Origin: Flavobacteriales bacterium
GTDB taxonomy: Bacteria; Bacteroidota; Bacteroidia; Flavobacteriales_E; Vicingaceae
Length of the DNA stretch: 64,000 bases
Direction: 5' to 3'
NCBI GenBank assembly: GCA_020635815.1
Contig: JACJZB010000002.1
Coordinates: forward strand, 62,001-126,000
Shown: piece after piece, positions 16,215 through 25,521 of the stretch
Numbering within the stretch: position 1 is the stretch's first letter
Layout of the letters: the number at the start of each line of letters is the position of its first letter
Position numbers and translations under genes: made by a program
The notes under the pieces: generated by a model
The model's input: the letters and a program-made list of their open reading frames with translations, nothing else
Databases searched by the model: none
Told to the model about the DNA's origin: nothing

Positions 16215-16510
16215 CTATATTTTAATGTTAGTATATTGCCTATTAAAAATAGGCATATATCAAATGAAAGAGTCAAAACCCACAATTTTATTTTTGATAA
16301 CCCAAGATTTTTATAATAATAGTAATATTCCTTTTTAAAGTTATTAATATAATAAATAATTAAACCAAGGGTAAATGCTTTAAACCAAATCAGCAAAACC
16401 AATGGGTCAACTCCCCATACATATACAATACTTAGAGAAGATAATGTAATTATAGAACTAGTAAATACGAATGATTTATAGAAAGTAAACAATAATTTTA
16501 ATGTTCTCAT
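16211..16510 (-). CDS. Small integral membrane protein partnered with an ABC ATPase
   Basis: 99 residues with about three hydrophobic helices (residues 10-30, 36-56, 76-95), linked by an unusual Tyr-rich loop (KKEYYYYYKNLG). It has no signal peptide. It is too small for a normal ABC permease, which has at least five or six helices. It overlaps the downstream ATPase gene by four bases (ATGA arrangement), so the pair is one functional unit. I do not recognise the family. Confidence 0.75.
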   Translation of the reverse strand: MRTLKLLFTFYKSFVFTSSIITLSSLSIVYVWGVDPLVLLIWFKAFTLGLIIYYINNFKKEYYYYYKNLGLSKIKLWVLTLSFDICLFLIGNILTLKYR

Positions 16511-16616
16511 AATCTTTTAGTTTTATAAATTATAAGATGAAGTATGAAGTTGCACTATTAAACTAAATTTTTTATATTAAAAACAACCTATTTAAGACTC
16601 CTAAATTTTAATATTA

Positions 16617-16651
16617 AAAGAACAGCAGAAGACTACTGCTGTTCTTTATTT
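16617..16651. terminator. Hairpin terminator after the 16655-17404 gene
   Basis: Twelve-base perfect stem (AAAGAACAGCAG / CTGCTGTTCTTT) with a seven-base loop, directly past the stop of the minus-strand gene. Confidence 0.75.
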
Positions 16652-16654
16652 TAA

Positions 16655-17404
16655 TTATTCACCAATAATATCAATTGCTACAACTGTGTATCCTTTCTTT
16701 TTTTCACTAAAACTAGCCTTATAAATACCTTTTTTCATTATTAATCCTTTTTTCACAAAAACATCATCTCCTATAGGTAAGTATCCGTCAGAAGTAAGAC
16801 CATTTTCAACTAAAGGTAATGATAATAATACTTTATTCTCCGTTGAATAACGATATATTAGATCTTCTCCCGCAGGATCAACAACTGTAGCACATACTCC
16901 ATAAGCATATTTACAATCAGTCCAAAACCAATTCCTTCCTGGCAATACTTTCATCGTCTCTTCTGGTTTAATTATAACAGTTTCCTCATTAATATTATAA
17001 ACTTTAGATGCAAACTCTGTATTATCTGTCAGAGGGTTTTGCTTGAAGAAATCAATCTCTCCTTGACTTGTTGCATTAGCTTTAAACTCTTCAATACTCA
17101 TTATGTAGTTAGTTGATAAAAAAGCAAAAATGGTTACATTCAACCCAGTTTTAACAATTTTTCCAGTAATTAATGTTGGGTCGTTGCTAAAATCTATTAG
17201 AACACCTTCATTACTGACCAATAAACCTTTTTCGAAAAGGGTTGTTTTATAGACATTATTTGTTGTTAAGTCAGTAATAGAAGCAATAAAATTGTTACCT
17301 ACTCTTACTATACCATTAACTTTAGCATCATGTAATTCTTGAGCATTAGCAACAAAACAAATAGCTAAACTTAATAGTATGGTTGCTAAAAATTTCTTTT
17401 TCAT
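16655..17404 (-). CDS. Secreted protein of unknown function
   Basis: 249 residues. A signal peptide (MKKKFLATILLSLAICFVANAQ) cleaves at a typical Bacteroidota AQ|E site. The mature part is beta-rich, has a Cys pair (DCKYAYGVCATVV) that could form a disulfide, and ends VAIDIIGE without a T9SS sorting domain, so it is probably periplasmic. I recognise no family. It lies upstream of the small ABC pair on the same strand but is separated by a terminator, so it is a separate transcript. Confidence 0.78.
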   Translation of the reverse strand: MKKKFLATILLSLAICFVANAQELHDAKVNGIVRVGNNFIASITDLTTNNVYKTTLFEKGLLVSNEGVLIDFSNDPTLITGKIVKTGLNVTIFAFLSTNYIMSIEEFKANATSQGEIDFFKQNPLTDNTEFASKVYNINEETVIIKPEETMKVLPGRNWFWTDCKYAYGVCATVVDPAGEDLIYRYSTENKVLLSLPLVENGLTSDGYLPIGDDVFVKKGLIMKKGIYKASFSEKKKGYTVVAIDIIGE

Positions 17405-17480
17405 TTTATAAAATATTAAATAAAGCCTACTCTATTATTTATTTAATAACTTTACAAATAGCATTTTCGGCATACTACTA

Positions 17481-17563
17481 TTATGCAAAGGTGCATAAGT
17501 AATCAGACCAGCAAATCGGACTTTTTACGACTTTAAAGGGGAGTGTTGCCGCACTCCCTTTTT
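17481..17563 (+). ncRNA. Candidate structured small RNA ending in a terminator
   Basis: A perfect seven-base stem TTATGCA-AAGG-TGCATAA (17481-17498) is followed by about 40 unpaired bases. The second stem is GGGAGTG-TTGCCG-CACTCCC (17539-17558), running straight into TTTTT, a textbook intrinsic terminator with no gene in front of it on the plus strand. A terminator with no upstream coding sequence suggests a short non-coding transcript. No RNA family is recognised and no promoter was identified. Confidence 0.4.
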
Positions 17564-17775
17564 CTGTTTTTAAAACAGGGCAATAGTAAAAAAAAAAAAA
17601 AGGAATTATGCAAGTTTACAACAAAAAGTTTTCAACTAAGTATTTGATACTAAGATTATTGCGTAATCATACTTAGTGGACTACGTATTTATACTTAGCA
17701 TTCGATACGTATAACTATGTAGTTATTTAAGTTGTTTATCCTTCAGTATTTCGACAAGTCCAATATAGGCTTAAC

Positions 17776-17872
17776 TTAAGGAAAGTTCTAAAAATAATAT
17801 TTTGGCATTAACACACCCCTACCCCTCTTGATAGAGGGGAAATAATATGTTAATTTTTAGAACTTCCCTTAA
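17776..17872. repeat. 97-bp element with 20-base terminal inverted repeats
   Basis: The ends TTAAGGAAAGTTCTAAAAAT (17776-17795) and its inverted copy (17853-17872) match at 19 of 20 positions. Inside is a nested hairpin CCCCTCT-TGAT-AGAGGGG (17822-17839). No coding capacity and no obvious target-site duplication. It could be a MITE-like or REP-like element. The GC-rich core resembles the hairpin at 20960-20976. Confidence 0.65.
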
Positions 17873-17991
17873 ACTAAATTTTAATTTCAAATTGGTATCA
17901 CATTAATACATCCTTAAATTCAACACTCTTATCTTAAAAAGATTAACACCCAATTAACTTTTTACAATCTTTTTATACTTACTTTAGATAC

Positions 17992-20133
17992 ATGACAAAA
18001 AAGAACTCGCAAAGCCCAAAGGGTGGCTTTAAAACAAACTTAATACAACAGATTATTACGATTTTTGATAAAAATCCGACCAAATCATTTAACTACAAAC
18101 AACTGAGTACAGCCTTTGGCTTTAAAGATGTTTCAAACAAAAAATTAGTAAATATTATTTTAGAAGAATTAGCCGACCAAGGCAAATTAAAAGAAACCAA
18201 AAGAGGTACCTTTAAATTAAAAAATTCTAAATCGTTTGTTGAAGGAAGAGTTGATATGACCAGCAGAGGCTCTGCTTATGTTGTGGTTGAGGATAGTGAT
18301 AACGATATTTATATCTCAGCAAAAAACACCAACACTGCACTAAATAAAGACCTTGTTCAAGTAAATGTATTTTCAAAAAAAAATAGCTCAAGATTAGAGG
18401 GTGAAATTGTTGAAATTATTGAACGATACAAAACTGAATTTGTTGGAATACTTGAAAAATCGAAAAACTTTTCTTTTGTGGTTGTAAGTGACCAACGTAT
18501 GCCTGTAGATATATTTATAGGCAACGACAAATTGAAAGGAGCTAATAATGGTGATAAAGTAATTGCTAAAATAACGGAGTGGCCAAAAGACAGAAATAGT
18601 CCTTATGGAACTATAGTTGAAGTGCTAGGAAGACCAGGAGAGAATGATACCGAAATGCACGCTATTTTAGCTGAGTTTGGCTTACCATATAAGTTTCCTG
18701 AGAAAGTAGAGCAAGATGCTAAAAATTTAGATCTTGAAATATCAGTTAAAGAAATTAAAAAACGAAGAGATTTTAGAGCTACTACTACAATAACCATTGA
18801 CCCTGAAGATGCTAAAGATTTTGATGATGCTTTATCATTAAAAAAATTACCAAATGGAAACTGGGAAGTTGGAGTGCACATCGCAGATGTATCGCATTAT
18901 GTGAGACCTGGAACTGATTTAGACAAAGAAGCTTTTAGTAGAGCTACCTCTGTATATTTGGTAGATAGAGTTGTGCCGATGCTACCAGAAATTTTATCAA
19001 ATCAAGCTTGTTCGTTAAGACCGCAAGAAACTAAACTTTGTTTTTCTGCTGTTTTTGAATTAACGGAAAATGCAAAGTTGGTTAATGAATGGTTTGGTCG
19101 AACAGTTATTTTTTCTGATAGAAGATTCACTTATGAAGAAGCTCAAACAAGAATCGAAACTGGTGAAGGAGACTTTTCAGAAGAAATTTTAACTTTAGAT
19201 ACATTAGCTAAAAAATTAAGAAAAGAACGTTTTAAGCATGGCTCAATTGCTTTTGATAGAATTGAAGTGAAGTTCAATTTAGATAGCGAAGGAAACCCAA
19301 CTGGAGTTTATTTTAAAGAGAGTAAAGATGCTAATAAACTAATTGAAGAGTTTATGCTTTTAGCCAATAAAAAAGTGGCTGAATTTATTGGTAAACCTGA
19401 AAAGGAAAAAGAAGTAAAAACTTTTGTTTACAGAATTCACGATGAACCAAATCAAGAGAAATTGCTAACACTAGCTAATTTCGTGAAAAAATTTGGTTAC
19501 GATTTTAAAGTAACTCAATCTGAAATGTCAGCATCAATAAACAAATTAATTGCTGATGTACAGGGTAAAAACGAAGAGAATTTAATTGAACAATTAGCCA
19601 TTCGAACAATGGCAAAAGCTGTTTATTCATCAAACAACATTGGGCATTATGGCTTGGGGTTTGAGTTTTATTCTCACTTTACCTCTCCTATTCGTCGTTA
19701 TCCTGATGTGATGGTGCATCGATTATTACAACATTATTTAGATGGAGGACCTTCAGCAAATCAGCAAGAAGTTGAAGCACAATGTAAACACTCTTCAGAA
19801 ATGGAACAGCTTGCTACTGAAGCAGAAAGAGCTTCAATTAAATACAAACAAGTTCAATTTTTACAAGATAAAATTGGAGAAGAGTTTGAAGGTATAATCT
19901 CAGGCGTTAGTGAATGGGGAATTTATGTAGAAATAATGAGTGGCCTCTGTGAAGGAATGGTAAAAATGCGTGACATTGATTATGATTATTACACCTTTGA
20001 CCCAGATAATTATGCAGCCGTAGGAAGAAGTTCTGGTAATGTTTTTAGAATGGGTGATCGTGTAAACATTAGAATAATGCGTGCCGATTTACTTAAAAAA
20101 CAATTGGACTTTAGTTTGATTATTGAAGATTAG
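17992..20133 (+). CDS. rnr: Ribonuclease R
   Basis: A 3'-5' exoribonuclease of the RNB family that digests structured RNA and takes part in RNA quality control. 713 residues. An N-terminal winged-helix region (about 15-70) and cold-shock OB domains (70-230) precede the RNB catalytic core, whose magnesium-binding motif is TIDPEDAKDFDDALS. A second core signature is HFTSPIRRYPDVMVHR. The C-terminal S1 domain (GEEFEGIISGVSEWGIYVEI) is present. The length is typical. The next gene, mtgA, starts two bases after the stop, so the two are probably co-transcribed. Confidence 0.96.
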   Translation: MTKKNSQSPKGGFKTNLIQQIITIFDKNPTKSFNYKQLSTAFGFKDVSNKKLVNIILEELADQGKLKETKRGTFKLKNSKSFVEGRVDMTSRGSAYVVVEDSDNDIYISAKNTNTALNKDLVQVNVFSKKNSSRLEGEIVEIIERYKTEFVGILEKSKNFSFVVVSDQRMPVDIFIGNDKLKGANNGDKVIAKITEWPKDRNSPYGTIVEVLGRPGENDTEMHAILAEFGLPYKFPEKVEQDAKNLDLEISVKEIKKRRDFRATTTITIDPEDAKDFDDALSLKKLPNGNWEVGVHIADVSHYVRPGTDLDKEAFSRATSVYLVDRVVPMLPEILSNQACSLRPQETKLCFSAVFELTENAKLVNEWFGRTVIFSDRRFTYEEAQTRIETGEGDFSEEILTLDTLAKKLRKERFKHGSIAFDRIEVKFNLDSEGNPTGVYFKESKDANKLIEEFMLLANKKVAEFIGKPEKEKEVKTFVYRIHDEPNQEKLLTLANFVKKFGYDFKVTQSEMSASINKLIADVQGKNEENLIEQLAIRTMAKAVYSSNNIGHYGLGFEFYSHFTSPIRRYPDVMVHRLLQHYLDGGPSANQQEVEAQCKHSSEMEQLATEAERASIKYKQVQFLQDKIGEEFEGIISGVSEWGIYVEIMSGLCEGMVKMRDIDYDYYTFDPDNYAAVGRSSGNVFRMGDRVNIRIMRADLLKKQLDFSLIIED

Positions 20134-20135
20134 TA

Positions 20136-20855
20136 ATGAAAAAACTCCTTTCTCGAATCGGGAAATTTTGCCTTAAAATTTCGTTGTGGTTTATTGCCAT
20201 TAGCATTGCTTTGGTCGTTTTGTTTAGATGGGTTCCTATATACATCACTCCTTTAATGGTGAAAAGATGTATTGAGCAAAAAATTGATGGTAAGGAAATG
20301 AAGCTAGAAAAGACTTGGAAGCCTTTAGAAGAAATCTCTCCTTCATTACAATTAGCCGTTGTTTGTTCAGAAGACCAAAACTTTTTAAAACACAATGGCT
20401 TTGATTTTGGAGCAATAAAGAAAGCCATAGCACACAATAAAAAAAGTAAACGAAAAAGAGGGGCAAGTACCATAAGCCAGCAAACGGCAAAAAATGTTTT
20501 TTTATGGGACGGCAGAAGCTGGGTTAGAAAAGGATTTGAGGTTTACTTTACCTTTTTAATTGAACTTTTTTGGAGTAAAGAACGCATTATGGAGGTTTAC
20601 TTGAATGTAATCGAAATGGGGCCTGGAATTTATGGTGCCGAAGCTGCTTCGCAAGCTTATTTTAAAAAATCAGCCATAAAAATAAGTAAACAGCAAGCAG
20701 CAACTATTTCTGCAATATTGCCTAGCCCTCTAAAATACAATGCAAAAAGGCCAAGTGCTTTTTTACAAGGAAGAATTAATTGGACTTTACAACAAATGCG
20801 TTTTTGGGGTGGAAAGTTGGATTATGATAAGGAGGAAAAAGATAATTCAAAATAA
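20136..20855 (+). CDS. mtgA: Monofunctional peptidoglycan glycosyltransferase
   Basis: A GT51 family enzyme that polymerises lipid II into glycan strands at the periplasmic face. 239 residues. One N-terminal membrane anchor (about residues 12-32) precedes the glycosyltransferase motifs: AVVCSEDQNFLKHNGFD with catalytic Glu79, RGASTISQQTAKN, and WSKERIMEVYLNVIEMG. There is no transpeptidase domain, which fits MtgA rather than a class A PBP. It follows rnr by two bases. Confidence 0.95.
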   Translation: MKKLLSRIGKFCLKISLWFIAISIALVVLFRWVPIYITPLMVKRCIEQKIDGKEMKLEKTWKPLEEISPSLQLAVVCSEDQNFLKHNGFDFGAIKKAIAHNKKSKRKRGASTISQQTAKNVFLWDGRSWVRKGFEVYFTFLIELFWSKERIMEVYLNVIEMGPGIYGAEAASQAYFKKSAIKISKQQAATISAILPSPLKYNAKRPSAFLQGRINWTLQQMRFWGGKLDYDKEEKDNSK

Positions 20856-20893
20856 ATCAAACCACATAGATGCATAGTTGTTTTTGATAACTC

Positions 20894-20976
20894 ACACCTT
20901 CATGGTTTTAAAAACCTTGAAAGTGTTTCTAGTTACTTGTAAAATTTAGAAAAGGTAAGCCCCTCCTTCGGAGGGG
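20894..20976. repeat. Two palindromic repeats after mtgA
   Basis: An imperfect palindrome at 20894-20926 (ACACCTTCATGGTTTT against AAAACCTTGAAAGTGT) is related to the palindrome at 2100-2123. At 20960-20976 a GC-rich hairpin CCCCTCC-TTC-GGAGGGG follows. Both lie between the convergent genes mtgA and DUF2480 and may stop transcription. Confidence 0.65.
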
Positions 20977-20989
20977 TTGGGGAGGCTAA

Positions 20990-21496
20990 TCACTTCTTCT
21001 TAAACAAAGGAACTGCCGAACATGCTTCACCAAACATTATATTTTTAGCAACATCTTGTAATCTATTGGTAAAATCTACAAATACCGATTCGGGTATTGG
21101 ATGATGACCGCAACCTTTTACAATGATACTTTTATCTGCAAATTCAGTAAAATCTAACTCATCAAAAATATCGTTAAAAATGGCTTTTTCTAAATCTTGT
21201 GATGAGCCCATCACTACCTTTTTAGCGTAAGGTTTAATGGAAGAAACCACTAACATAAATGCCCAGAGCGGTACAACTGCATCAGCAGAACAAATTACAT
21301 TTACGTATTTATTTTGATAAGTCGTCCAATCGTTATTTCTTACAAAAACCCGAAAATCTTTTTCAATTAAAACAAACTCGTTTACAAGTACATTTTTTAA
21401 ATCAAAAGTAGTTCGCTCTCCATTTGGATAATAATCATCCAAGTTAACTTGTACTAAACCACTTTTTTCTACTCTATTTATAATTTCTTCTGCCAT
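20990..21496 (-). CDS. DUF2480 family protein
   Basis: 168 residues beginning MAEEIINRVEKSGLVQVNLDDYYP, characteristic of the Bacteroidota family DUF2480. It is soluble with no signal peptide. A Cys/His-rich motif KGCGHHPIPESVFVDFTNRL and the later Cys in GEACSAVPLFKKK may bind metal (inference). It lies eight bases after the LytTR regulator, so it is probably part of that operon. Function unknown. Confidence 0.9.
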   Translation of the reverse strand: MAEEIINRVEKSGLVQVNLDDYYPNGERTTFDLKNVLVNEFVLIEKDFRVFVRNNDWTTYQNKYVNVICSADAVVPLWAFMLVVSSIKPYAKKVVMGSSQDLEKAIFNDIFDELDFTEFADKSIIVKGCGHHPIPESVFVDFTNRLQDVAKNIMFGEACSAVPLFKKK

Positions 21497-21504
21497 TTTT
21501 AGTT

Positions 21505-22251
21505 TTAAATCATATTAAGGTGGCTTAAAAAGTCTTCTTTTTTTCGTTGAGAAACACCAATAGAAGTTCCATCTTCAAGTTCTACATACCCACCTCTTCC
21601 TTTATGGTATTTTGTAACATAAGATAAGTTAACCAAATGCGAGTGATGAATTCGAAAAAAATTATGCTCGGTTAACATATCTTCAAATTCTTTCAAGTTT
21701 TTAGTTATATGTAATCTTTTCCCATCTTTTATATACACAAATGTATATTTAGAATCGGCTTCACACCTTATAATTTTATCTATTTCTACAAACTCTAATC
21801 CATTAAGTGTAGATAAAGCTAGCCTATTATTAATTGATTTTGGTTTCTGAAAATGTTCTAAAAGATGATTTATTTTTTTATTATGATTTTCTCCGTCATT
21901 TGGTTTTACTTTTTTTACCGCCGCCATTAATTCTTCTTCATCAATAGGTTTTAGGAGATAATCAAGCGCCGAATATTTAAAAGCTTTAATTGCATATTGA
22001 TCGTATGCAGTAGTAAATATTACAGAGAAATTAATTGGAGCCATTTTTTCTAATAAATCAAACCCATTTCCTCCAGTCATTTCTACATCTAAAAAAACTA
22101 AATCTGGGTTTGTTTCTTCTATTAAAGGAATTCCTGTTGCAACCGAATTTGCTTTTCCAACGATATTAACTCCAGAACAATAATTGGATACTAGTATTTC
22201 CAACAATTTTCTTCCTTTTTCTTCATCGTCTATTATAACTGCGTTTATCAT
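21505..22251 (-). CDS. LytTR-family response regulator
   Basis: 248 residues. The receiver domain (1-120) has acidic pocket DDEE (8-11) and phospho-acceptor Asp55 in LVFLDVEM, with conserved Lys in LLKPIDEEEL. The C-terminal LytTR DNA-binding domain (about 145-245) contains FFRIHHSHLVNLSYVTKYHKGRGGYVELEDG. It pairs with the sensor kinase encoded two bases upstream. LytTR regulators usually bind pairs of 9-bp direct repeats. I did not identify a target here. Confidence 0.95.
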   Translation of the reverse strand: MINAVIIDDEEKGRKLLEILVSNYCSGVNIVGKANSVATGIPLIEETNPDLVFLDVEMTGGNGFDLLEKMAPINFSVIFTTAYDQYAIKAFKYSALDYLLKPIDEEELMAAVKKVKPNDGENHNKKINHLLEHFQKPKSINNRLALSTLNGLEFVEIDKIIRCEADSKYTFVYIKDGKRLHITKNLKEFEDMLTEHNFFRIHHSHLVNLSYVTKYHKGRGGYVELEDGTSIGVSQRKKEDFLSHLNMI

Positions 22252-22253
22252 GA

Positions 22254-25241
22254 TTAATTCTTTATAGGAATATATAAAATTACTTTTGTTCCAGATGCCA
22301 CATCATTCTCATCAAATTTATCAATTGTTTCGATATAAATGTTCATATTCTTAACAGCATTTATAACTTGAATACGTTCATTGGTAATCTCTAAGCCTCT
22401 AGATATATGTGGTACAGCCCTTTTATTCTTTATTTCTCTTGCTTTTGCTCTTCCAATTCCATCATCTTCTATAATCCCAACCAGTGTATTATTTTTAATA
22501 TACAACTCAATAGTTAATGCTCCTTTGCGGGATAAATTTAATAAACCATGAGTAATCGCATTTTCAACAAATGGTTGAAATAGCATTGATGGAATTTCTA
22601 TGTCATTAGTATTTACATCATCATGAATTACCAATTTAAAGTCGAAGTTATCATTAAACCTTAAATTTTCTAACTCAATGTAAATTGACAATAAATCTAT
22701 TTCTTCTTGAAGTGTAATTGTATTCGACTTAGAATGCTCTAAAAACATCCGCATCAATTTAGAAAAATTATTTAAATATTTGTTTGCAGAACTATCATCA
22801 TTAGTGGCGACAAAATACTTAATAGTATTTAAACAATTAAATATAAAATGAGGGTTCATTTGTGCTCTTAAAGCAGCCAATTCCATCTCAGCATATTTCT
22901 TATTTTCTTTTGTTTTAGCTATCGCTTTTTTCTTAATTGATGTAATTCTTAAAAACATTAAAAAGCTTAACAACAAAACAATTAAAACAATAATTACAAG
23001 TAAAAATTGCCAAGTTTTCCAAAAAGGAGTAGGCACAAAAAAGCTAAATCCAACCACATTATTAGGGTTTGAGTATGTTCTTACCTTAAACTCGTATTCA
23101 CCACCTGGTAAATTACTAAAATATGCCACTCTTCTTGTATTTGCATTAATCCAATCAGAATGTAACCCTTCAATTTTGTATTGGAATCTTATGTTTTTGG
23201 GGGAATAAAAAGAGGGTTGTGTATAAAAAATTTCTATTTCATCTGCTCTTGTGCTAATTTCTGGTTGATTTTCAAAATCTACCTCTTTTCCATTTACAAG
23301 TAATTTTTCGATAACCACATTTGAATTAGTCCTATAATTATAAGAAGTGTTTGCTTTTACAATTCCAGAAATTGAAGGAAACCAAAAATCACCATTAAAA
23401 TCTTCATATGCCGAAGGTTGAGAACCTCCATTAAACTCTATATTATGAATTCCATCTTCTCTTACAAAAACAGAACTATTAATCACTTTTGATTTTTTGT
23501 CTGCATAATCATTTAAACTTTGTTTTTCAACTCTATACAAACCGTTATTTGATGTCATCCAAAAAAAGCCATAATCATCCTCAAGAATACATGAAACGTT
23601 TTCATTTAACATGCCCGATTGATTTTCAAAAGCAAAAATGGTATCGTTTTTTATTCTATTTAAACCACCACCATAAGTTCCTATCCATAATATTCCTAAA
23701 TCATCTTCATAAATGCTTCTTACTTTATTGTTAGATAATCCTTCTTTTGTAGTTATTCTGTAATGGTTTTCTTTAGAAATAATTCCAAGCCCTAAATGAG
23801 AACCATAAAGAATTCTTCCCTTAGAATCTTCCATCATAAAATTAATATTGTCAACTTTTATCTCATCAGTTTTATATGGAGTAATTTTATCATTTTTATA
23901 AGTAAATAACTCATTATTAGTACCAATCCAAATTCTGCCTTCAGAATCTTCAAGTAATGAATGGATACTTTTCCCATATAAACTTGAATCAGAAACTATA
24001 TTAAATTGATGAGAAGATGAATTATATTTAAACAAACCTCTCCCACCCGTTCCAACCCAAATCGTTCCTTTTTTGTCTCTCATTAAAGAGCGAATTTCAT
24101 TGTTATCTGTTAAACTTATTTTCTCAATTTCATTCTGTTTTTTTGTCAGTTTATACAACCCATCTTGCTGATAGCCAATCCACATCGAGCTATCTAAGCT
24201 TTGAACAATTGCAGTTGCAGAGTTATCAGTAAATCCTTCTTTTTCTGTAAACGATTGAAATACTTTTTCTTTTAGCATATTTATCCCACTTTTAAAAGTT
24301 CCAACCCAAATGTTTTTCTCCGAATCACAGAAGACTCTCAATAAATTATTTTCGGTTAAGCCATTATTTTCATCATATATCGATAATTTATCGTTTTTAA
24401 GTATAAGTATTTTCTCTCTTGTTTTTAAGATAATTAAACTCGTATCATTAACAAGAATATCATCAACTTTTAGATTTTTAGGGAATTTCTTTAAAAAATC
24501 AACATCAATCCTTTCTCCATTTTTTATTTGGTTTACATTTCCTTTTTCAATAAATAAAAGGTCTTCGTCATTCAATCCTTTCATTAAATTAGTTACTCCA
24601 TTTTGGGTTTTAATAAGCAATTGTAATTTTTTATCAAAAGTATAGATCCCATTATTTGTAGCTATATATAATTTGTCATTTATACACTCAATTGCTTTAG
24701 CTTTTAAATTTTCCAAAGCCTCTAAAAATTGAAGTTGATTATTATAAAATCTAAACAAACCTTGATCTTCAGTACAAATAAAAACATCTCCTGATTTGCT
24801 TTGGGTAAAAGAAACTTCTCTTTGATAAGGCTTAATGTCTATCAATTGGAATTTGGACTTATTGTACAATAAAATCTCATTTGAAGTAACCACCCAAAGC
24901 CTTCCACTATTGTCTCCAAATACTTTATGAATGTAGTTTGAATTAAATAATGAGGTGTTTGCTGAATTAAAAATGGTAAAATTTACTCCATCAAATCTTA
25001 CTAATCCATCGAAAGTAGCCAACCATAAATAACCGTCTTTAGTTTGGGTAATGCTATTTATAGAGTTTTGTGGTAAACCATTTTCTGTATTCCAAATTTG
25101 AACAGAATATGGCAATGTTGGTGTAATACTTTTTTCAGATAGAAAAGCTGTTGATTGCGAAAATAACGATTGAGTAAAAAAAAATAAAACGCTAATTAAA
25201 AAAAAGCTTAAAAACACACATCTATTTCTTTCTATTCTCAT
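22254..25241 (-). CDS. LytS-type sensor histidine kinase with beta-propeller sensor
   Basis: 995 residues. An N-terminal membrane/signal segment (11-29) is followed by a periplasmic two-component regulator propeller made of repeats of the type IWVGT...GL.. and DGYLWLATFDGLVRFDG (about 45-630). A Y_Y_Y domain (about 650-735) precedes one transmembrane helix (about 745-765). The histidine kinase region has MNPHFIFNCLN at 795, phospho-acceptor His798, and an ATPase with the N-box NAITHGL and DDGIG. It is expected to phosphorylate the LytTR regulator downstream. The hybrid layout resembles PUL and surface-sensing systems, but no nearby target is obvious. Confidence 0.93.
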   Translation of the reverse strand: MRIERNRCVFLSFFLISVLFFFTQSLFSQSTAFLSEKSITPTLPYSVQIWNTENGLPQNSINSITQTKDGYLWLATFDGLVRFDGVNFTIFNSANTSLFNSNYIHKVFGDNSGRLWVVTSNEILLYNKSKFQLIDIKPYQREVSFTQSKSGDVFICTEDQGLFRFYNNQLQFLEALENLKAKAIECINDKLYIATNNGIYTFDKKLQLLIKTQNGVTNLMKGLNDEDLLFIEKGNVNQIKNGERIDVDFLKKFPKNLKVDDILVNDTSLIILKTREKILILKNDKLSIYDENNGLTENNLLRVFCDSEKNIWVGTFKSGINMLKEKVFQSFTEKEGFTDNSATAIVQSLDSSMWIGYQQDGLYKLTKKQNEIEKISLTDNNEIRSLMRDKKGTIWVGTGGRGLFKYNSSSHQFNIVSDSSLYGKSIHSLLEDSEGRIWIGTNNELFTYKNDKITPYKTDEIKVDNINFMMEDSKGRILYGSHLGLGIISKENHYRITTKEGLSNNKVRSIYEDDLGILWIGTYGGGLNRIKNDTIFAFENQSGMLNENVSCILEDDYGFFWMTSNNGLYRVEKQSLNDYADKKSKVINSSVFVREDGIHNIEFNGGSQPSAYEDFNGDFWFPSISGIVKANTSYNYRTNSNVVIEKLLVNGKEVDFENQPEISTRADEIEIFYTQPSFYSPKNIRFQYKIEGLHSDWINANTRRVAYFSNLPGGEYEFKVRTYSNPNNVVGFSFFVPTPFWKTWQFLLVIIVLIVLLLSFLMFLRITSIKKKAIAKTKENKKYAEMELAALRAQMNPHFIFNCLNTIKYFVATNDDSSANKYLNNFSKLMRMFLEHSKSNTITLQEEIDLLSIYIELENLRFNDNFDFKLVIHDDVNTNDIEIPSMLFQPFVENAITHGLLNLSRKGALTIELYIKNNTLVGIIEDDGIGRAKAREIKNKRAVPHISRGLEITNERIQVINAVKNMNIYIETIDKFDENDVASGTKVILYIPIKN

Positions 25242-25521
25242 TATTACTTTCTATTCCTAATTTGAATTTAAGTAAAAGTAGTACTCTTTTTTTGATTTGT
25301 TAAAAATTTAAAGTTTAACAAGCTAATTGTTAGTATTTTACATTGATTCAGAAGCATCTAAAAAACTCATATATACTACTCTTTACTCGCCTATTCTATC
25401 ATCAACTCAATAGCTACTTTACTATAACCTTATCAAAGCCTTTTGCCGTCTTTTGAATAAAATTTCACTTATCTCACATAAAAGATAAGTAATCGAGAAA
25501 CCGATTTAAACCAATTTGATA

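Larger units (their letters stand above)
17405..17991. other. 587-bp intergenic stretch rich in repeats and hairpins
   Basis: No convincing coding frame is seen. From left to right it holds: a candidate small RNA with two hairpins and a terminator (17481-17563); CTGTTT...AAACAG (17564-17577); a run of 14 A (17588-17601); repeated ATACTTAG motifs and an inverted pair TACGTAT/ATACGTA (17682-17688 and 17705-17711); and a 97-bp inverted-repeat element (17776-17872). A TACTTTAG just before the rnr ATG resembles a -7 box. Confidence 0.8.

Noticed and set aside
17588..17601. 14-A homopolymer as a phase-variation tract
   Set aside because: It is in non-coding DNA with no gene or clear promoter spacing depending on its length.
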